Assembly: GCA_946540735.1 (NCBI GenBank)
Contig: CAMNIN010000038.1
Location: 1-38,356 of the forward strand
Length of the DNA stretch: 38,356 nucleotides
Origin: an uncultured Prevotellaceae bacterium
GTDB taxonomy: Bacteria; Bacteroidota; Bacteroidia; Bacteroidales; Bacteroidaceae
Reading direction: 5' to 3'
The notes beneath the pieces were generated by a model, which saw only the letters and a list, made by a program, of their open reading frames with translations, was not told the origin of the DNA and searched no databases. This document shows, in pieces, positions 7,352 through 15,747 of this stretch; the first letter of the stretch is position 1; each line of letters starts with the position of its first letter. The position numbers and the translations under genes were made by a program.

Positions 7352-9034
7352 ATGAAAAAGATCATCTTAAAGTCAGCAGCCGCCGGAATCCTGCTCTTAG
7401 GCATGGCATCCTGCTCCGATGAGCTCAACATCTCATCCATTGACCCGAAGAGCTCTTCCACATACGACCCCACCGAACTGCTCGCCAAGCAATATGCCAC
7501 CCTCGGTCTTACCGGACAGGTAGGTCCTTCAGGCAACAGCGACATCAGTGGTGATGAAGGCGAGATCGGTTTCTACCGTACGACATTCAATCTCCAGGAA
7601 CTCTGCACCGACGAGTGCATCTGGGCCTGGCAGACCGACACCGACATTCCCCAGATCACCAGCATGAGGTGGACCTCCGCCTCCACCCGCTGCTACTGGG
7701 CATATCAGCGTCTGAGCTATGACATCTCCCTCTACAACTCCTTCCTCAGTGAGCAAGAAGGCAAGATGGAAGCCAGCACCCTGGCAGAAGTCCGCTTCCT
7801 GCGCGCCCTGCATTTCTGGTATTACCTCGACCTCTTCCATAAAGCACCGTTCAAGACCAACTTCTCGATGAGCGAGCTTCCCGTGGAGAAAGCCGGAGCC
7901 GACCTGTATGCTTGGCTCGACAACGAGCTCAATGAGATAGAGAACATACTTCCTGCCGCCGGCAGCTACAACAACTCCTCCAATTTCGGCCGAGCCGATG
8001 CCGGAGCCGCCTATGCGCTGCACGCCCGTCTCGCCCTCAACTCCGAGGTCTACACCGACGGTCAGGTGAAAGACTACCAAAAGGCCATCGACTACTGCAA
8101 CAAACTGATCAGCAACAGCGCCTATGCCCTGTCCACTACCGAGAAGAATGGTTTCAGCGGTTATCAGCAAGTGTTCATGGGCGACAACGACAAGAACGCC
8201 CAGGCCATGAAGGAGATCATCTTCCCCATCCGTCAGGACGGTACGAAGACCGAGGAGCATTCCGGTTCGACCTACTTGGTGAGCAGCATGCGAATCTCCG
8301 GCATGCCCTATGCCTTCACCGACAACTACTGGAGTTGCAACTATGCCCGCAAGGCCCTGGTTCTGAAATTCTTCAACGACCCCGAGAAAGATTGTCCTTG
8401 GGCCACAGATGAGGAGCTCAAAAACGCCGGTCTGTCGACGAAAACTGAGGCAGACATCATCGCCGCAGACAAGCAGCTTGGCGGAGCCACAGAGGACATC
8501 CTCGCAGCAGCCGGCGACGACCGTGCCCTGTTCTACGCAGGAGTGGGAGGCGGCACCCGCACACTGACCACATCCCAGATCACCGGGTTCCTCAATGGTT
8601 TCTCGATCGTGAAATGGCAGAACCGCCGTTCCGACAACAGTGCGATCAACGACCATAAGTTCTCTGACACCGACATTCCACTCTTCCGTCTGGCAGAAGC
8701 CTACCTCACCCGTGCTGAGGCAGAGTACCGCCTCGGACAGACCGACGCAGCCCTCAACGACCTCAACGTGCTCCGCAACCGCGCACACGCCACGCCATTC
8801 ACCTCGATCGACTCACAGATCCTGATCGACGAGTGGTGCCGTGAGTTCTACATGGAAGGCCGCCGCCGTTCCGACCTCGTCCGTTTCGGCCTGCTCACCT
8901 CCAGCCGTTATCTCTGGGATTTCAAGGGAGGTGTAGCCACCGGTACCGGTGTTGACCCCAAATACAATGTCTACCCGATTCCCGACAACGACATCGCAGG
9001 CAACCCCAACATGTCGCAAAACGCCGGTTATTAA
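7352..9034 (+). CDS. susD: SusD/RagB-family surface glycan-binding lipoprotein
   Basis: 560 residues with a lipoprotein signal (GMAS then Cys21). Acidic residues follow the Cys (CSDEL), in keeping with the Bacteroidota surface-export signal. The N-terminal TPR-like fold shows RFLRALHFWYYLDLFHKAPF near 148-167, and the family's C-terminal motif WCREFYMEGRRRSDLVRFG is present near 500. SusD covers the SusC barrel and hands oligosaccharides to it. It lies 15 bp after susC, so the two are almost certainly translated from one mRNA. Length and motif order are normal for the family, and nothing is truncated. Confidence 0.95.
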   Translation: MKKIILKSAAAGILLLGMASCSDELNISSIDPKSSSTYDPTELLAKQYATLGLTGQVGPSGNSDISGDEGEIGFYRTTFNLQELCTDECIWAWQTDTDIPQITSMRWTSASTRCYWAYQRLSYDISLYNSFLSEQEGKMEASTLAEVRFLRALHFWYYLDLFHKAPFKTNFSMSELPVEKAGADLYAWLDNELNEIENILPAAGSYNNSSNFGRADAGAAYALHARLALNSEVYTDGQVKDYQKAIDYCNKLISNSAYALSTTEKNGFSGYQQVFMGDNDKNAQAMKEIIFPIRQDGTKTEEHSGSTYLVSSMRISGMPYAFTDNYWSCNYARKALVLKFFNDPEKDCPWATDEELKNAGLSTKTEADIIAADKQLGGATEDILAAAGDDRALFYAGVGGGTRTLTTSQITGFLNGFSIVKWQNRRSDNSAINDHKFSDTDIPLFRLAEAYLTRAEAEYRLGQTDAALNDLNVLRNRAHATPFTSIDSQILIDEWCREFYMEGRRRSDLVRFGLLTSSRYLWDFKGGVATGTGVDPKYNVYPIPDNDIAGNPNMSQNAGY

Positions 9035-9073
9035 TCCACACAGAAGACAGAACAACTTAAAACAGATTGAATC

Positions 9074-10243
9074 ATGAAATATATATGGAAACTGATGCTG
9101 CTGCCAGTTCTGGCGCTGCCCCTGCTCCTCACCTCGTGTGAAGAGGACCGCGACAGCAACCCCACGCTGGACCTGAGTCATGTAGGTGAGCTCTTCACCC
9201 TCAACGTGCCTGCCAACGCCGCCAACAACACTTACGACCTGGCGAGTGCCGAGACCCTCACCCTCACCTGTTCACAGCCCAACTACGGAGGCGTACCTTA
9301 TGCCGTGCGCTACTATGTACAGGCCGCCCTCAGTCAGGATTTCGCCTCGTTCAAGGAACTCACCACTTCTTTCACGGCTTGCAAGATGGGTGTCGATGCC
9401 CGTGAGCTCAACGACTCCATTGTGAAAATGTTCCAAGAAGCCAATCCCGACACCGACTACCCCGCAGAGGCCCGTCCGGTATACCTCCGTCTGCGTGCCA
9501 TGCTCGACGGTACCACTTTGGGTGAGTGTTTCTCCAATATCATCACCCTGCCCAATGTGCTGGCCTCCTACCAGGCACCACAGGCAGAACTTCTCGACCA
9601 GGTGTACGTCGTAGGCTCCTCCATCCAGGAAGCCTGGAGCAGTTGGAAAGTCGTGCCTCAAGTCTATGGTCTGGAAGGCAACTACTACACCATGGTTTAC
9701 GTACCAGCCGGCGGCATGCTCAAGTGGGGCACCTTCAACAACGACTGGCGCGGCTACGACAGGCTTGACGCTGTCAACGACAATGCCAACGCCGGCATCA
9801 GCGAGAGCAATGACGGCAACAGCAACATCGTCTTCGCCAACGGCGGATGGTATGGTTTGCTCTTCAAAGCCACGATTGTGGGAAGCAGCATCCGCTACGA
9901 GCTCAACATTTATCCCGGTGCAGCCTATGTGATTGGTGCCGGTGCTGGCGGCAGCTGGATCGACGGCGACGACGCATGGGCCATGACAGCTCCTTCCGAC
10001 GCAACCGGTCAGTGGGTATCCCCCGCCTTCACCGCATCAGGTGAGATGCGAGCCTATATCAAGATCCCAGGCATCGACTGGTGGCGCACCGAGTTCACCC
10101 TCTTCGGAGGCAACCTGATCTGGCGCTTGGTCGACATCCCCAACAACTGGGCAGAGTCGATGGGCGCAGACTATTCTGTCACCGTCAGTCCCGGTCAGAA
10201 ACTTTACGTGAACTTCGACTACAACACTGGTGAAGTAAAATAA
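9074..10243 (+). CDS. susE: SusE-like surface starch-binding lipoprotein
   Basis: 389 residues. A lipoprotein signal peptide ends at LLLTS/C22 and is followed by EEDRD, a strong acidic surface-export signal. An N-terminal SusE/F-type Ig-like domain (about 35-175) comes before beta-rich modules: VYVVGSSIQEAWSSWKVV near 188 and YVIGAGAGGSWIDGDDAWAM near 289. Their aromatic spacing resembles the starch-binding modules of SusE/SusF. It lies 39 bp after susD and 16 bp before susF. The family binds starch at the cell surface and is not enzymatic. The SusE name rests on order and fold pattern more than on residue identity. Confidence 0.85.
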   Translation: MKYIWKLMLLPVLALPLLLTSCEEDRDSNPTLDLSHVGELFTLNVPANAANNTYDLASAETLTLTCSQPNYGGVPYAVRYYVQAALSQDFASFKELTTSFTACKMGVDARELNDSIVKMFQEANPDTDYPAEARPVYLRLRAMLDGTTLGECFSNIITLPNVLASYQAPQAELLDQVYVVGSSIQEAWSSWKVVPQVYGLEGNYYTMVYVPAGGMLKWGTFNNDWRGYDRLDAVNDNANAGISESNDGNSNIVFANGGWYGLLFKATIVGSSIRYELNIYPGAAYVIGAGAGGSWIDGDDAWAMTAPSDATGQWVSPAFTASGEMRAYIKIPGIDWWRTEFTLFGGNLIWRLVDIPNNWAESMGADYSVTVSPGQKLYVNFDYNTGEVK

Positions 10244-10259
10244 CCTATAAAAATCCACA

Positions 10260-11744
10260 ATGATGAAAAGACATTTATTATATAGCATCGTTGCAACGGC
10301 GGGACTTGCGCTCGCCGGCTGCAACGGCGACTACGACGACTGGGCAAGTCCGCAGTCCTATCCCCAGGATCCGTCAAACAGCACCTATGGCGTGACCTTC
10401 TCCGCCGGACCTGACGCCACCATCAACATGGGAGCTTTGGCGAGCAGCACCGTCCGTCTTGTCGGTCTCAACTCGTCAAGCGAAGCGGTGAAAGGCTACA
10501 CTTTGAAATCGCTCACCATAGGAGGCGAGTCCATCAACGGTACCGTCGACGGCAACAACATCACAGTCGAAGCCAACGACCTACTCAAAATGATCGAAAA
10601 GCTGTATGGTTCCCGTGCATCCGTGGCCCGTCCCATCGAGGTGAACAGCGAAGTCTCCATCAACCTCGACAATGGTGACGCCGTCACCGGTTCGAAGGGC
10701 ACTACAACAGCCTCACTGACTCCTTACAGCACGCCAGGAATCGACCCCAAAGGCTATTACCTCCTTGGCAATTTCGCAGGCAACGACTGGAGCCTTGCCA
10801 CCCCCATCTGGATGAAAGCCAATGGCGACGGCACCTTCACAGCATCTGTCACGACCACCAGCGAGGGTGACAACTGGTATAAGTTCTACATGGGCTCTTA
10901 CTACAGCGACAGCGACTGGGACACCGTCAACCAAGGCCAGATGGGCTGCGAGAACAACGGTGACAACAGCCTGACCAATTTCCTGGTCTACACCGGCGAC
11001 CCCGAGTACACCGGCGGTGTGCAGACCCCAGTGATCTCCGGCCAAGGCTCTTTCGAGATCACACTCGACATGAACAACCTCACCTACACCGTGAGGCGTG
11101 CCGAAGCCCAGTATTACATCGTGGGTGGAATCAACAACCCCACTTGGAGTGCTGACGCCTGCCTCCACACCATGTTCTATGCCCTGGGAGGCAACAACTA
11201 CTGCTACACCACCAAGTGGCCCGGCGCATGGGACCTCAAGTTCTGGTCGGCCAAGGATGTGGGCAACTGGGATGTCGCCTGGGGTGCCGGCGACGGTGAT
11301 GGTTCCTACACAGGAAAGCTCATCAACACCAGCGCAGGAGCCTTCCAAGCTCCCTCGAACGAGTATTACACGCTGACCATCAACATGAATGACGAGACCT
11401 ATGAGTGGACGAAACTCGACAACCAGTCACCCACAGAATACACCGCCGTGTCGCTCATCGGTGACTTCAATGGATGGGGAGGCGACATCGACCTTGCTCA
11501 GGAAGCCAACGCCCCCCACAACTGGTATGGCCGTGCCACAATCCCCTCTGACGGCGGATTGAAATTCCGTGCCAACCACGACTGGGCCACCAGCTGGGGC
11601 ACCTCCGCTGACGACGAAGGCAAACCCGTCGGCGAAGTCTACTTCCTCGGCATCGGCGAGAAGAACATCACTGTGCCCGCCGGCACCTATGACTTCTATC
11701 TCAACGACATCACCGGCCGCTGGAGCATCGTAGCCGTGAAATAA
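10260..11744 (+). CDS. susF: SusF-like surface starch-binding lipoprotein
   Basis: 494 residues. The signal peptide ends LALAG/C21, followed by NGDYDD, again acidic. An N-terminal Ig-like domain (about 40-155) precedes three carbohydrate-binding-type repeats, starting near YYLLGNFAGNDWSLATPIWM (160), YYIVGGINNPTWSADACLH (281) and SLIGDFNGWGGDIDLAQEAN (398). The last has the GDFNGWGG pattern typical of starch-binding modules. It is the last gene of susCDEF; a strong terminator follows 30 bp after its stop. The role inferred is holding starch at the surface next to SusD. Three visible repeats fit the larger SusF better than SusE. Confidence 0.87.
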   Translation: MMKRHLLYSIVATAGLALAGCNGDYDDWASPQSYPQDPSNSTYGVTFSAGPDATINMGALASSTVRLVGLNSSSEAVKGYTLKSLTIGGESINGTVDGNNITVEANDLLKMIEKLYGSRASVARPIEVNSEVSINLDNGDAVTGSKGTTTASLTPYSTPGIDPKGYYLLGNFAGNDWSLATPIWMKANGDGTFTASVTTTSEGDNWYKFYMGSYYSDSDWDTVNQGQMGCENNGDNSLTNFLVYTGDPEYTGGVQTPVISGQGSFEITLDMNNLTYTVRRAEAQYYIVGGINNPTWSADACLHTMFYALGGNNYCYTTKWPGAWDLKFWSAKDVGNWDVAWGAGDGDGSYTGKLINTSAGAFQAPSNEYYTLTINMNDETYEWTKLDNQSPTEYTAVSLIGDFNGWGGDIDLAQEANAPHNWYGRATIPSDGGLKFRANHDWATSWGTSADDEGKPVGEVYFLGIGEKNITVPAGTYDFYLNDITGRWSIVAVK

Positions 11745-11774
11745 GTCCATCTCCCATTCGGAGCAAACCCCATG

Positions 11775-11811
11775 GCGGGGCAGACCCACAAGAGTCTGCC
11801 CCGCATTTTTT
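11775..11811 (+). terminator. Rho-independent terminator of susCDEF
   Basis: A perfect 11-bp stem, gcggggcagac (11775-11785) with gtctgccccgc (11794-11804), an 8-nt loop, then atttttt. It separates susCDEF from the amylase gene, which therefore depends on its own promoter. Confidence 0.93.
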
Positions 11812-11841
11812 GATACCTTTGGACGCACATTGTAAAGCAAA

Positions 11842-11855
11842 TGCAAACGTTTGCG
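11842..11855. promoter_or_regulatory. Second LacI-type operator, upstream of the amylase gene
   Basis: TGCAAACGTTTGCG matches the operator at 4107-4120 in 13 of 14 bases and is a perfect 12-bp palindrome in its core. Its centre is 62-63 bp upstream of the first T of the amylase -7 element, nearly the same as the 61-62 bp seen at lacI and susC. Confidence 0.8.
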
Positions 11856-11887
11856 CAATAAAAGCGCCGTCTATGGCCCTCCAAGAC

Positions 11888-11918
11888 ATTGGCAGTCAGA
11901 GAAAAAAGTTTAATTTTG
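11888..11918 (+). promoter_or_regulatory. Promoter of the amylase gene
   Basis: -33 element ATTG (11888-11891) and -7 element TAATTTTG (11911-11918), 23 bp apart start to start. The -7 element is identical to that of susC. The predicted leader is about 20 nt to the ATG at 11944. Confidence 0.7.
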
Positions 11919-11943
11919 AGCCATCAAACACCAACCATCAGTT

Positions 11944-13962
11944 ATGAAAAAGATCTACACCACTTTTCTTGCCCTCCTTGTCTGCAGCAACCTGCTGGCA
12001 CAAGGATGGCCCAGCAATTATGGCGGCGTGATGCTCCAAGGATTCTACTGGGACTCCTACGACGCCACACGATGGTCCTACCTGGAGTCGAAGGCCGACC
12101 AGTTGTCAGGATATTTCGACCTGGTATGGATTCCCCAGAGTGCGCGCGCGGCAGCCAGCACCTCCATGGGCTACGACCCCCTCTATTGGTTCAGCAACTA
12201 CAACAGTTCGTTTGGCAATGAGCAGCAACTCCGTTCGATGATCAAGACATTCCGCGACAAAGGCATTGGCACCATCGCAGATGTCGTCATCAATCATCGC
12301 GGCAACGCCACCAGCTGGGTGGACTTCCCCGCAGAGACCTACAACGGAGTGACTTACCAGTTGCAGTCGACCGACATCGTGCGCAATGATGACAACGGCG
12401 CCACCAAGAACTGGGCCGATGCCAACGGCTACAGTCTGAGTGAGAACAATGACAGCGGTGAGGGATGGGACGGCATGCGCGACCTCGACCACCTGAGTGC
12501 CAACGTACAGACCAACGTGAAAGCCTATCTCTCCATGCTCCTCCATGATTTCGGCTATGCCGGTTTCCGCTATGACATGGTGAAAGGCTACTCCGCCTAT
12601 TTCACAGGTCTTTACAACCAGTCGGCGCAACCCACTTTCTCTGTCGGTGAATATTGGGACGGCAACCCCGCCACCGTCATCTCCTGGCTCGACGGGACGA
12701 AGGCCGACGGTGCCATCCAGAGCGCCGCTTTTGACTTCCCCTTCCGCTACACCGTGCGCGACGCCATCAACAACAGCGACTGGAGCCGTCTGGGCAACAG
12801 CAGTGTCATGAGCAACAGTTCCTACCGCCGCTATGCTGTCACTTTCGTCGAGAACCATGACACAGAGCGCCGCAGCAATGCCGCCCAAGACCCCATCACC
12901 ACCGACACCCTGGCCGCCAACGCCTTCATGTTAGCCATGCCAGGCACGCCCTGCGTCTTCTACAAGCACTACCTGGCCCGCCCCAATGAGATCAAATCCA
13001 TGATCGACGCCCGCAAGACAGCTGGCATCACCAATACCAGCGACTACATCAACCTGAAATCAGAGAAAGGCTGCTACGCCAATGTCATCACAGGCTCCGA
13101 CGGACAGTTGGTGGTGGTTGTCGGCAATGTCATGGGCTACATCCCCGCTTCCGCCGACTACAAAGAGATACTTTCAGGCACGAAATACAAATACTACCTC
13201 TCACGCAATGCGGAAACTGTCTGGGCCGACAAACCCTCGGGAGAGTATAACCAAGCATTCGGCTTGAGACTCACCGCCCTCTCCGCCACCGACGATGCCT
13301 CGATCGTCTATACCCTCGACGGCACCACCCCCACCGCCAGCAGCCCCGTTGTGACCAGCGGTGCTTCGGTCACCATCACCGACGACTGCACGTTGAAAGC
13401 CGCCCTGCTTGTCGGAGGCACTGTGGGCAAAGTCATCACCCGCCATTACACATTCAACAAGTTTGAGCCCTACGACATCCACATCTATGTCAACACCGAT
13501 CAAGTGGGATGGAGCAACGTGAATTTCTGGACCTGGGGCGGCGACGGCACACATGCGCCCGCCAACACCTCATGGCCCGGCGACAAGGAGACCACCACCA
13601 CCGTCATCGACGGAAAGAACTGGTATGCCAAGACCTACCGCATCAACAGCGAGACCGACTGTGTGAATTTCGTCTTCAGCACCGGTAGTGGTTCTCCGCA
13701 GACCGTCGACGTGAACAACATCAACGGCGACACCTTCTTTGAGATCAGCAGCCAGACCGAAGGCGGAAAGCACCAGGTCAACATCATCCCCGCCAGCATT
13801 GCCCAAGCCACCGCAGCACCCGCCACCGCCACTGTAGACATCTACAGCATCGACGGCCGCCTCATCCGCAAGGGCACACCAGGGCAGGACCTTGAGCAAC
13901 AGGCCCAAGGACTCCCATCAGGTCTTTACATCATCGGGAAGAAGAAACTTGTGGTAAGATAA
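11944..13962 (+). CDS. Secreted GH13 alpha-amylase with starch-binding and type IX sorting domains
   Basis: 672 residues. The signal peptide ends LLAQ/G (about 20) with no lipid-attachment Cys. The GH13 catalytic domain (about 27-435) has DVVINH (113-118), GFRYDMVKG with nucleophile D211, VGEYW with acid/base E236, and FVENHD with D306, so all catalytic residues are present and it should cut alpha-1,4 bonds in starch. A beta domain resembling a chitobiase C-terminal repeat follows (about 437-505, YTLDGTTPTA), then a starch-binding module with several Trp (about 510-616). A C-terminal block, VDIYSIDGRLIRKG to LPSGLYIIGKKKLVVR (631-672), is of the type A sorting form used by the type IX secretion system. 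It takes the place of SusG but differs from that lipoprotein in how it reaches the surface. It has its own promoter and operator. Confidence 0.93.
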   Translation: MKKIYTTFLALLVCSNLLAQGWPSNYGGVMLQGFYWDSYDATRWSYLESKADQLSGYFDLVWIPQSARAAASTSMGYDPLYWFSNYNSSFGNEQQLRSMIKTFRDKGIGTIADVVINHRGNATSWVDFPAETYNGVTYQLQSTDIVRNDDNGATKNWADANGYSLSENNDSGEGWDGMRDLDHLSANVQTNVKAYLSMLLHDFGYAGFRYDMVKGYSAYFTGLYNQSAQPTFSVGEYWDGNPATVISWLDGTKADGAIQSAAFDFPFRYTVRDAINNSDWSRLGNSSVMSNSSYRRYAVTFVENHDTERRSNAAQDPITTDTLAANAFMLAMPGTPCVFYKHYLARPNEIKSMIDARKTAGITNTSDYINLKSEKGCYANVITGSDGQLVVVVGNVMGYIPASADYKEILSGTKYKYYLSRNAETVWADKPSGEYNQAFGLRLTALSATDDASIVYTLDGTTPTASSPVVTSGASVTITDDCTLKAALLVGGTVGKVITRHYTFNKFEPYDIHIYVNTDQVGWSNVNFWTWGGDGTHAPANTSWPGDKETTTTVIDGKNWYAKTYRINSETDCVNFVFSTGSGSPQTVDVNNINGDTFFEISSQTEGGKHQVNIIPASIAQATAAPATATVDIYSIDGRLIRKGTPGQDLEQQAQGLPSGLYIIGKKKLVVR

Positions 13963-13982
13963 CGTTAAGAAAAACAAAAAAA

Positions 13983-14013
13983 TTTGTACTCCTCGAAAAA
14001 AGTCGTATTTTTG
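13983..14013 (+). promoter_or_regulatory. Near-consensus promoter of the first small lipoprotein
   Basis: TTTG (13983-13986) and TATTTTTG (14006-14013), 23 bp apart start to start: the best match to the Bacteroidota -33/-7 consensus in the window. It suggests strong, constitutive transcription of the gene at 14054. It starts 21 bp after the amylase stop, and I see no terminator between the two. Confidence 0.8.
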
Positions 14014-14053
14014 CAAAAACGTTAAATAAGCCACAAATCAAACCGTAAGAATT

Positions 14054-14890
14054 ATGAAAAAATTTGCACAGTTAGTATGTTTCGTAATGGTCGGAATGGC
14101 CACGATGGTCATGACCAGTTGCAAAGACACAGGAGCCCTGAAAGCCGCTGTCGATGAGGCAAGCAAAGCCTGTCCGCTCACGCTCGACAACTTAGGCGAA
14201 GCCACAGCCATTGCCATGGGCGACAACGAGGTTGACTTCACCATCAAGCCCATCGCCGCTTTGCTGGAGAACGACAAGATCGACAAGTCGCTGGTGGCTC
14301 GTTACCTGGCTCTCGAACTTCAGCGCAAAAACCCCGAACTGGTGAAGCAGATGGTAGACTGTGAGTTTGGCATCAAATGCAACCTTGACGGCGAGGAAGG
14401 AGACATTCTCGTGGCAGCTGACGAACTGAAGAAATTCAGCAGTGAGTTCATCGCCGCTGGTGGCAAGGTCGCCCCGATCCTTCTCCCGCTCTACAACCAG
14501 CAGATCAGTGCCAAGATGCCGATGGACATCGCCGAGGGACTCTCCCTCCACAAGGTGAAGGTGGTCGACGGCATCGAGACTTTCTTCGTCAATGTCGATG
14601 AGGACAAGGTGAAGTTCAACGAACTGAGAGACAACATCGTCAACGTTGCCAGGAAGATTGAGAAAGCCGGCGATGCCGGAGCCAGCAAGGCCGACATCGA
14701 GGAGAAAGTGAAACTCTCGAAGATGAACCTCTCCCTGCTTCTCCCGATTCTTCAGGAACTCAACTACGGCGCCATGTGGCGTTTCGCCACCAAGTCGGGC
14801 AGCGAGACTTACCTTGAGATCACCAACGACGAGATCAAGACCTTCCTCGCTCCCGCTGAGGAAGAGCCCGCCAAGGAAGAAGCCGCATAA
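14054..14890 (+). CDS. Small lipoprotein of unknown function
   Basis: 278 residues. A lipoprotein signal peptide ends VMTS/C23. The residue after Cys is Lys and the next are D-T-G, so the acidic surface-export signal seen in SusD/E/F is absent; it may face the periplasm. The mature part is mostly helical and charged (for example LVARYLALELQRKNPELVKQM near 80) and ends in an acidic, Ala/Glu-rich tail (APAEEEPAKEEAA). I do not recognise a family. It has its own near-consensus promoter and a strong terminator, so it is a single-gene unit and not part of the starch locus. The strong promoter suggests an abundant envelope protein. Confidence 0.85.
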   Translation: MKKFAQLVCFVMVGMATMVMTSCKDTGALKAAVDEASKACPLTLDNLGEATAIAMGDNEVDFTIKPIAALLENDKIDKSLVARYLALELQRKNPELVKQMVDCEFGIKCNLDGEEGDILVAADELKKFSSEFIAAGGKVAPILLPLYNQQISAKMPMDIAEGLSLHKVKVVDGIETFFVNVDEDKVKFNELRDNIVNVARKIEKAGDAGASKADIEEKVKLSKMNLSLLLPILQELNYGAMWRFATKSGSETYLEITNDEIKTFLAPAEEEPAKEEAA

Positions 14891-14916
14891 AAGGTCTTAT
14901 TCTATTTATAAATATA

Positions 14917-14955
14917 GAGGTGAACACCAATCCAGAGGTGTTCACCTCTTTTTTT
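14917..14955 (+). terminator. Rho-independent terminator after the lipoprotein gene
   Basis: A perfect 12-bp stem, gaggtgaacacc (14917-14928) with ggtgttcacctc (14937-14948), an 8-nt loop and a run of seven T. Confidence 0.93.
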
Positions 14956-15051
14956 GTGCCCTGCTCCTTTTATTCAGATTACACTTGAGATGTATCTCAC
15001 TTGCAGGAAAAGGAAGCCGAATTCAGTCCCAAAGCCCTAAAAAACACAGCC

Positions 15052-15119
15052 TTGCGACAGATTCCGACACCCAAAAGCATGTTTGTCGCAAAGAAAACCA
15101 GCAGTCGCAATAAACGGAA
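15052..15119. promoter_or_regulatory. TGTCGCAA repeats upstream of the second lipoprotein
   Basis: TTGCGACA (15052-15059) and TGTCGCAA (15084-15091) form a perfect 8-bp inverted repeat, and a further gtcgcaa occurs near 15112. They lie 45-110 bp upstream of the -7 element at 15162. They may be binding sites for a regulator; the rest of 14956-15051 shows nothing recognisable apart from a small palindrome (gagat gt atctc) near 14990. Confidence 0.45.
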
Positions 15120-15161
15120 TGAAAAAACCGGCATTTATTTTATTCCTGCCAATATCCGTGC

Positions 15162-15169
15162 TAACTTTG
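15162..15169 (+). promoter_or_regulatory. -7 element before the second lipoprotein
   Basis: TAACTTTG fits TAnnTTTG, with an AT-rich but non-consensus -33 region. Transcription would start near 15176, which excludes the longer in-frame start at 15083 and supports the ATG at 15239. The leader is very A-rich (agaaaaaaaataataaaaac and beyond). Confidence 0.6.
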
Positions 15170-15238
15170 CAATGTCAAAAGACAAAAAGCAAAAATCAAA
15201 AGAAAAAAAATAATAAAAACAAAAAAAAAATTACAGTC

Positions 15239-15703
15239 ATGAAAAAGTTTTTCAGTTCAATGATGATGATCATCACAGTGTTAGTTTGTGGTATGAGTAT
15301 GCAATCCTGCACTTCCAAGGATTTCGATGATGCAGTAGAAAACACTTTCGACGGAATGGCCGCCACCCTCAAAATCAAAGGCACATGGGACAGGAAGGGC
15401 ACGATACCCACAGACGTACGCACCATAAGATTCCTTAAATTAGACCAGGAAGAAGGCAAGAACGAATTCACTCTCGTGGAAGTATTGGGAGACCAGAAAT
15501 TCGTCAACACCGGCACTTGGAAGACAACAGGGAAATACAGCGTCATCGTGCTGACCGTGAAGAACGGCGACCTCAAAGGACGTTCCATCAACTACAAGGT
15601 AGAGCACTCGGCCTTGACAAGCCTTACGCTGAACATCAACGGTGAGAGAATTGACTTCAAGGAGACGAAGACCAAGAACATGAGGAATTTCCTCGGACAA
15701 TAG
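15239..15703 (+). CDS. Small lipoprotein, possibly lipocalin-like, function unknown
   Basis: 154 residues from the ATG at 15239. An in-frame start at 15083 is open, but it lies upstream of the predicted transcription start and encodes a Lys/Asn-rich low-complexity stretch. The lipoprotein signal peptide ends SMQS/C24 and is followed by TSKDFDD. The mature part is predominantly beta, with GTWDRKGTIP near 50 and VNTGTWKTTGKYSVIVLTV near 100; the repeated G-T-W pattern recalls small lipocalin-like Bacteroidota proteins, but I cannot assign a family. It has its own promoter and ends at a perfect hairpin, so it is a single-gene unit. Confidence 0.8.
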   Translation: MKKFFSSMMMIITVLVCGMSMQSCTSKDFDDAVENTFDGMAATLKIKGTWDRKGTIPTDVRTIRFLKLDQEEGKNEFTLVEVLGDQKFVNTGTWKTTGKYSVIVLTVKNGDLKGRSINYKVEHSALTSLTLNINGERIDFKETKTKNMRNFLGQ

Positions 15704-15720
15704 ATTTGATAAAACGTGAA

Positions 15721-15747
15721 GGCGCCACATGATGTGGCGCCTTTTTT
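15721..15747. terminator. Terminator between convergent lipoprotein and ABC exporter genes
   Basis: Perfect 10-bp arms, ggcgccacat (15721-15730) and atgtggcgcc (15732-15741), followed on the plus strand by six T. The exporter gene's stop (15746-15748) touches the T-run, so the same hairpin could also slow minus-strand transcription, though no T-run follows on that side. Confidence 0.9.

Noticed and set aside
7529..8788. 419-residue open frame opposite susD
   Set aside because: Antisense shadow; composition is unlike the neighbouring genes and susD is complete.
15083..15238. N-terminal extension of the second lipoprotein
   Set aside because: It precedes the predicted transcription start and would bury the lipoprotein signal peptide behind 52 Lys/Asn-rich residues.
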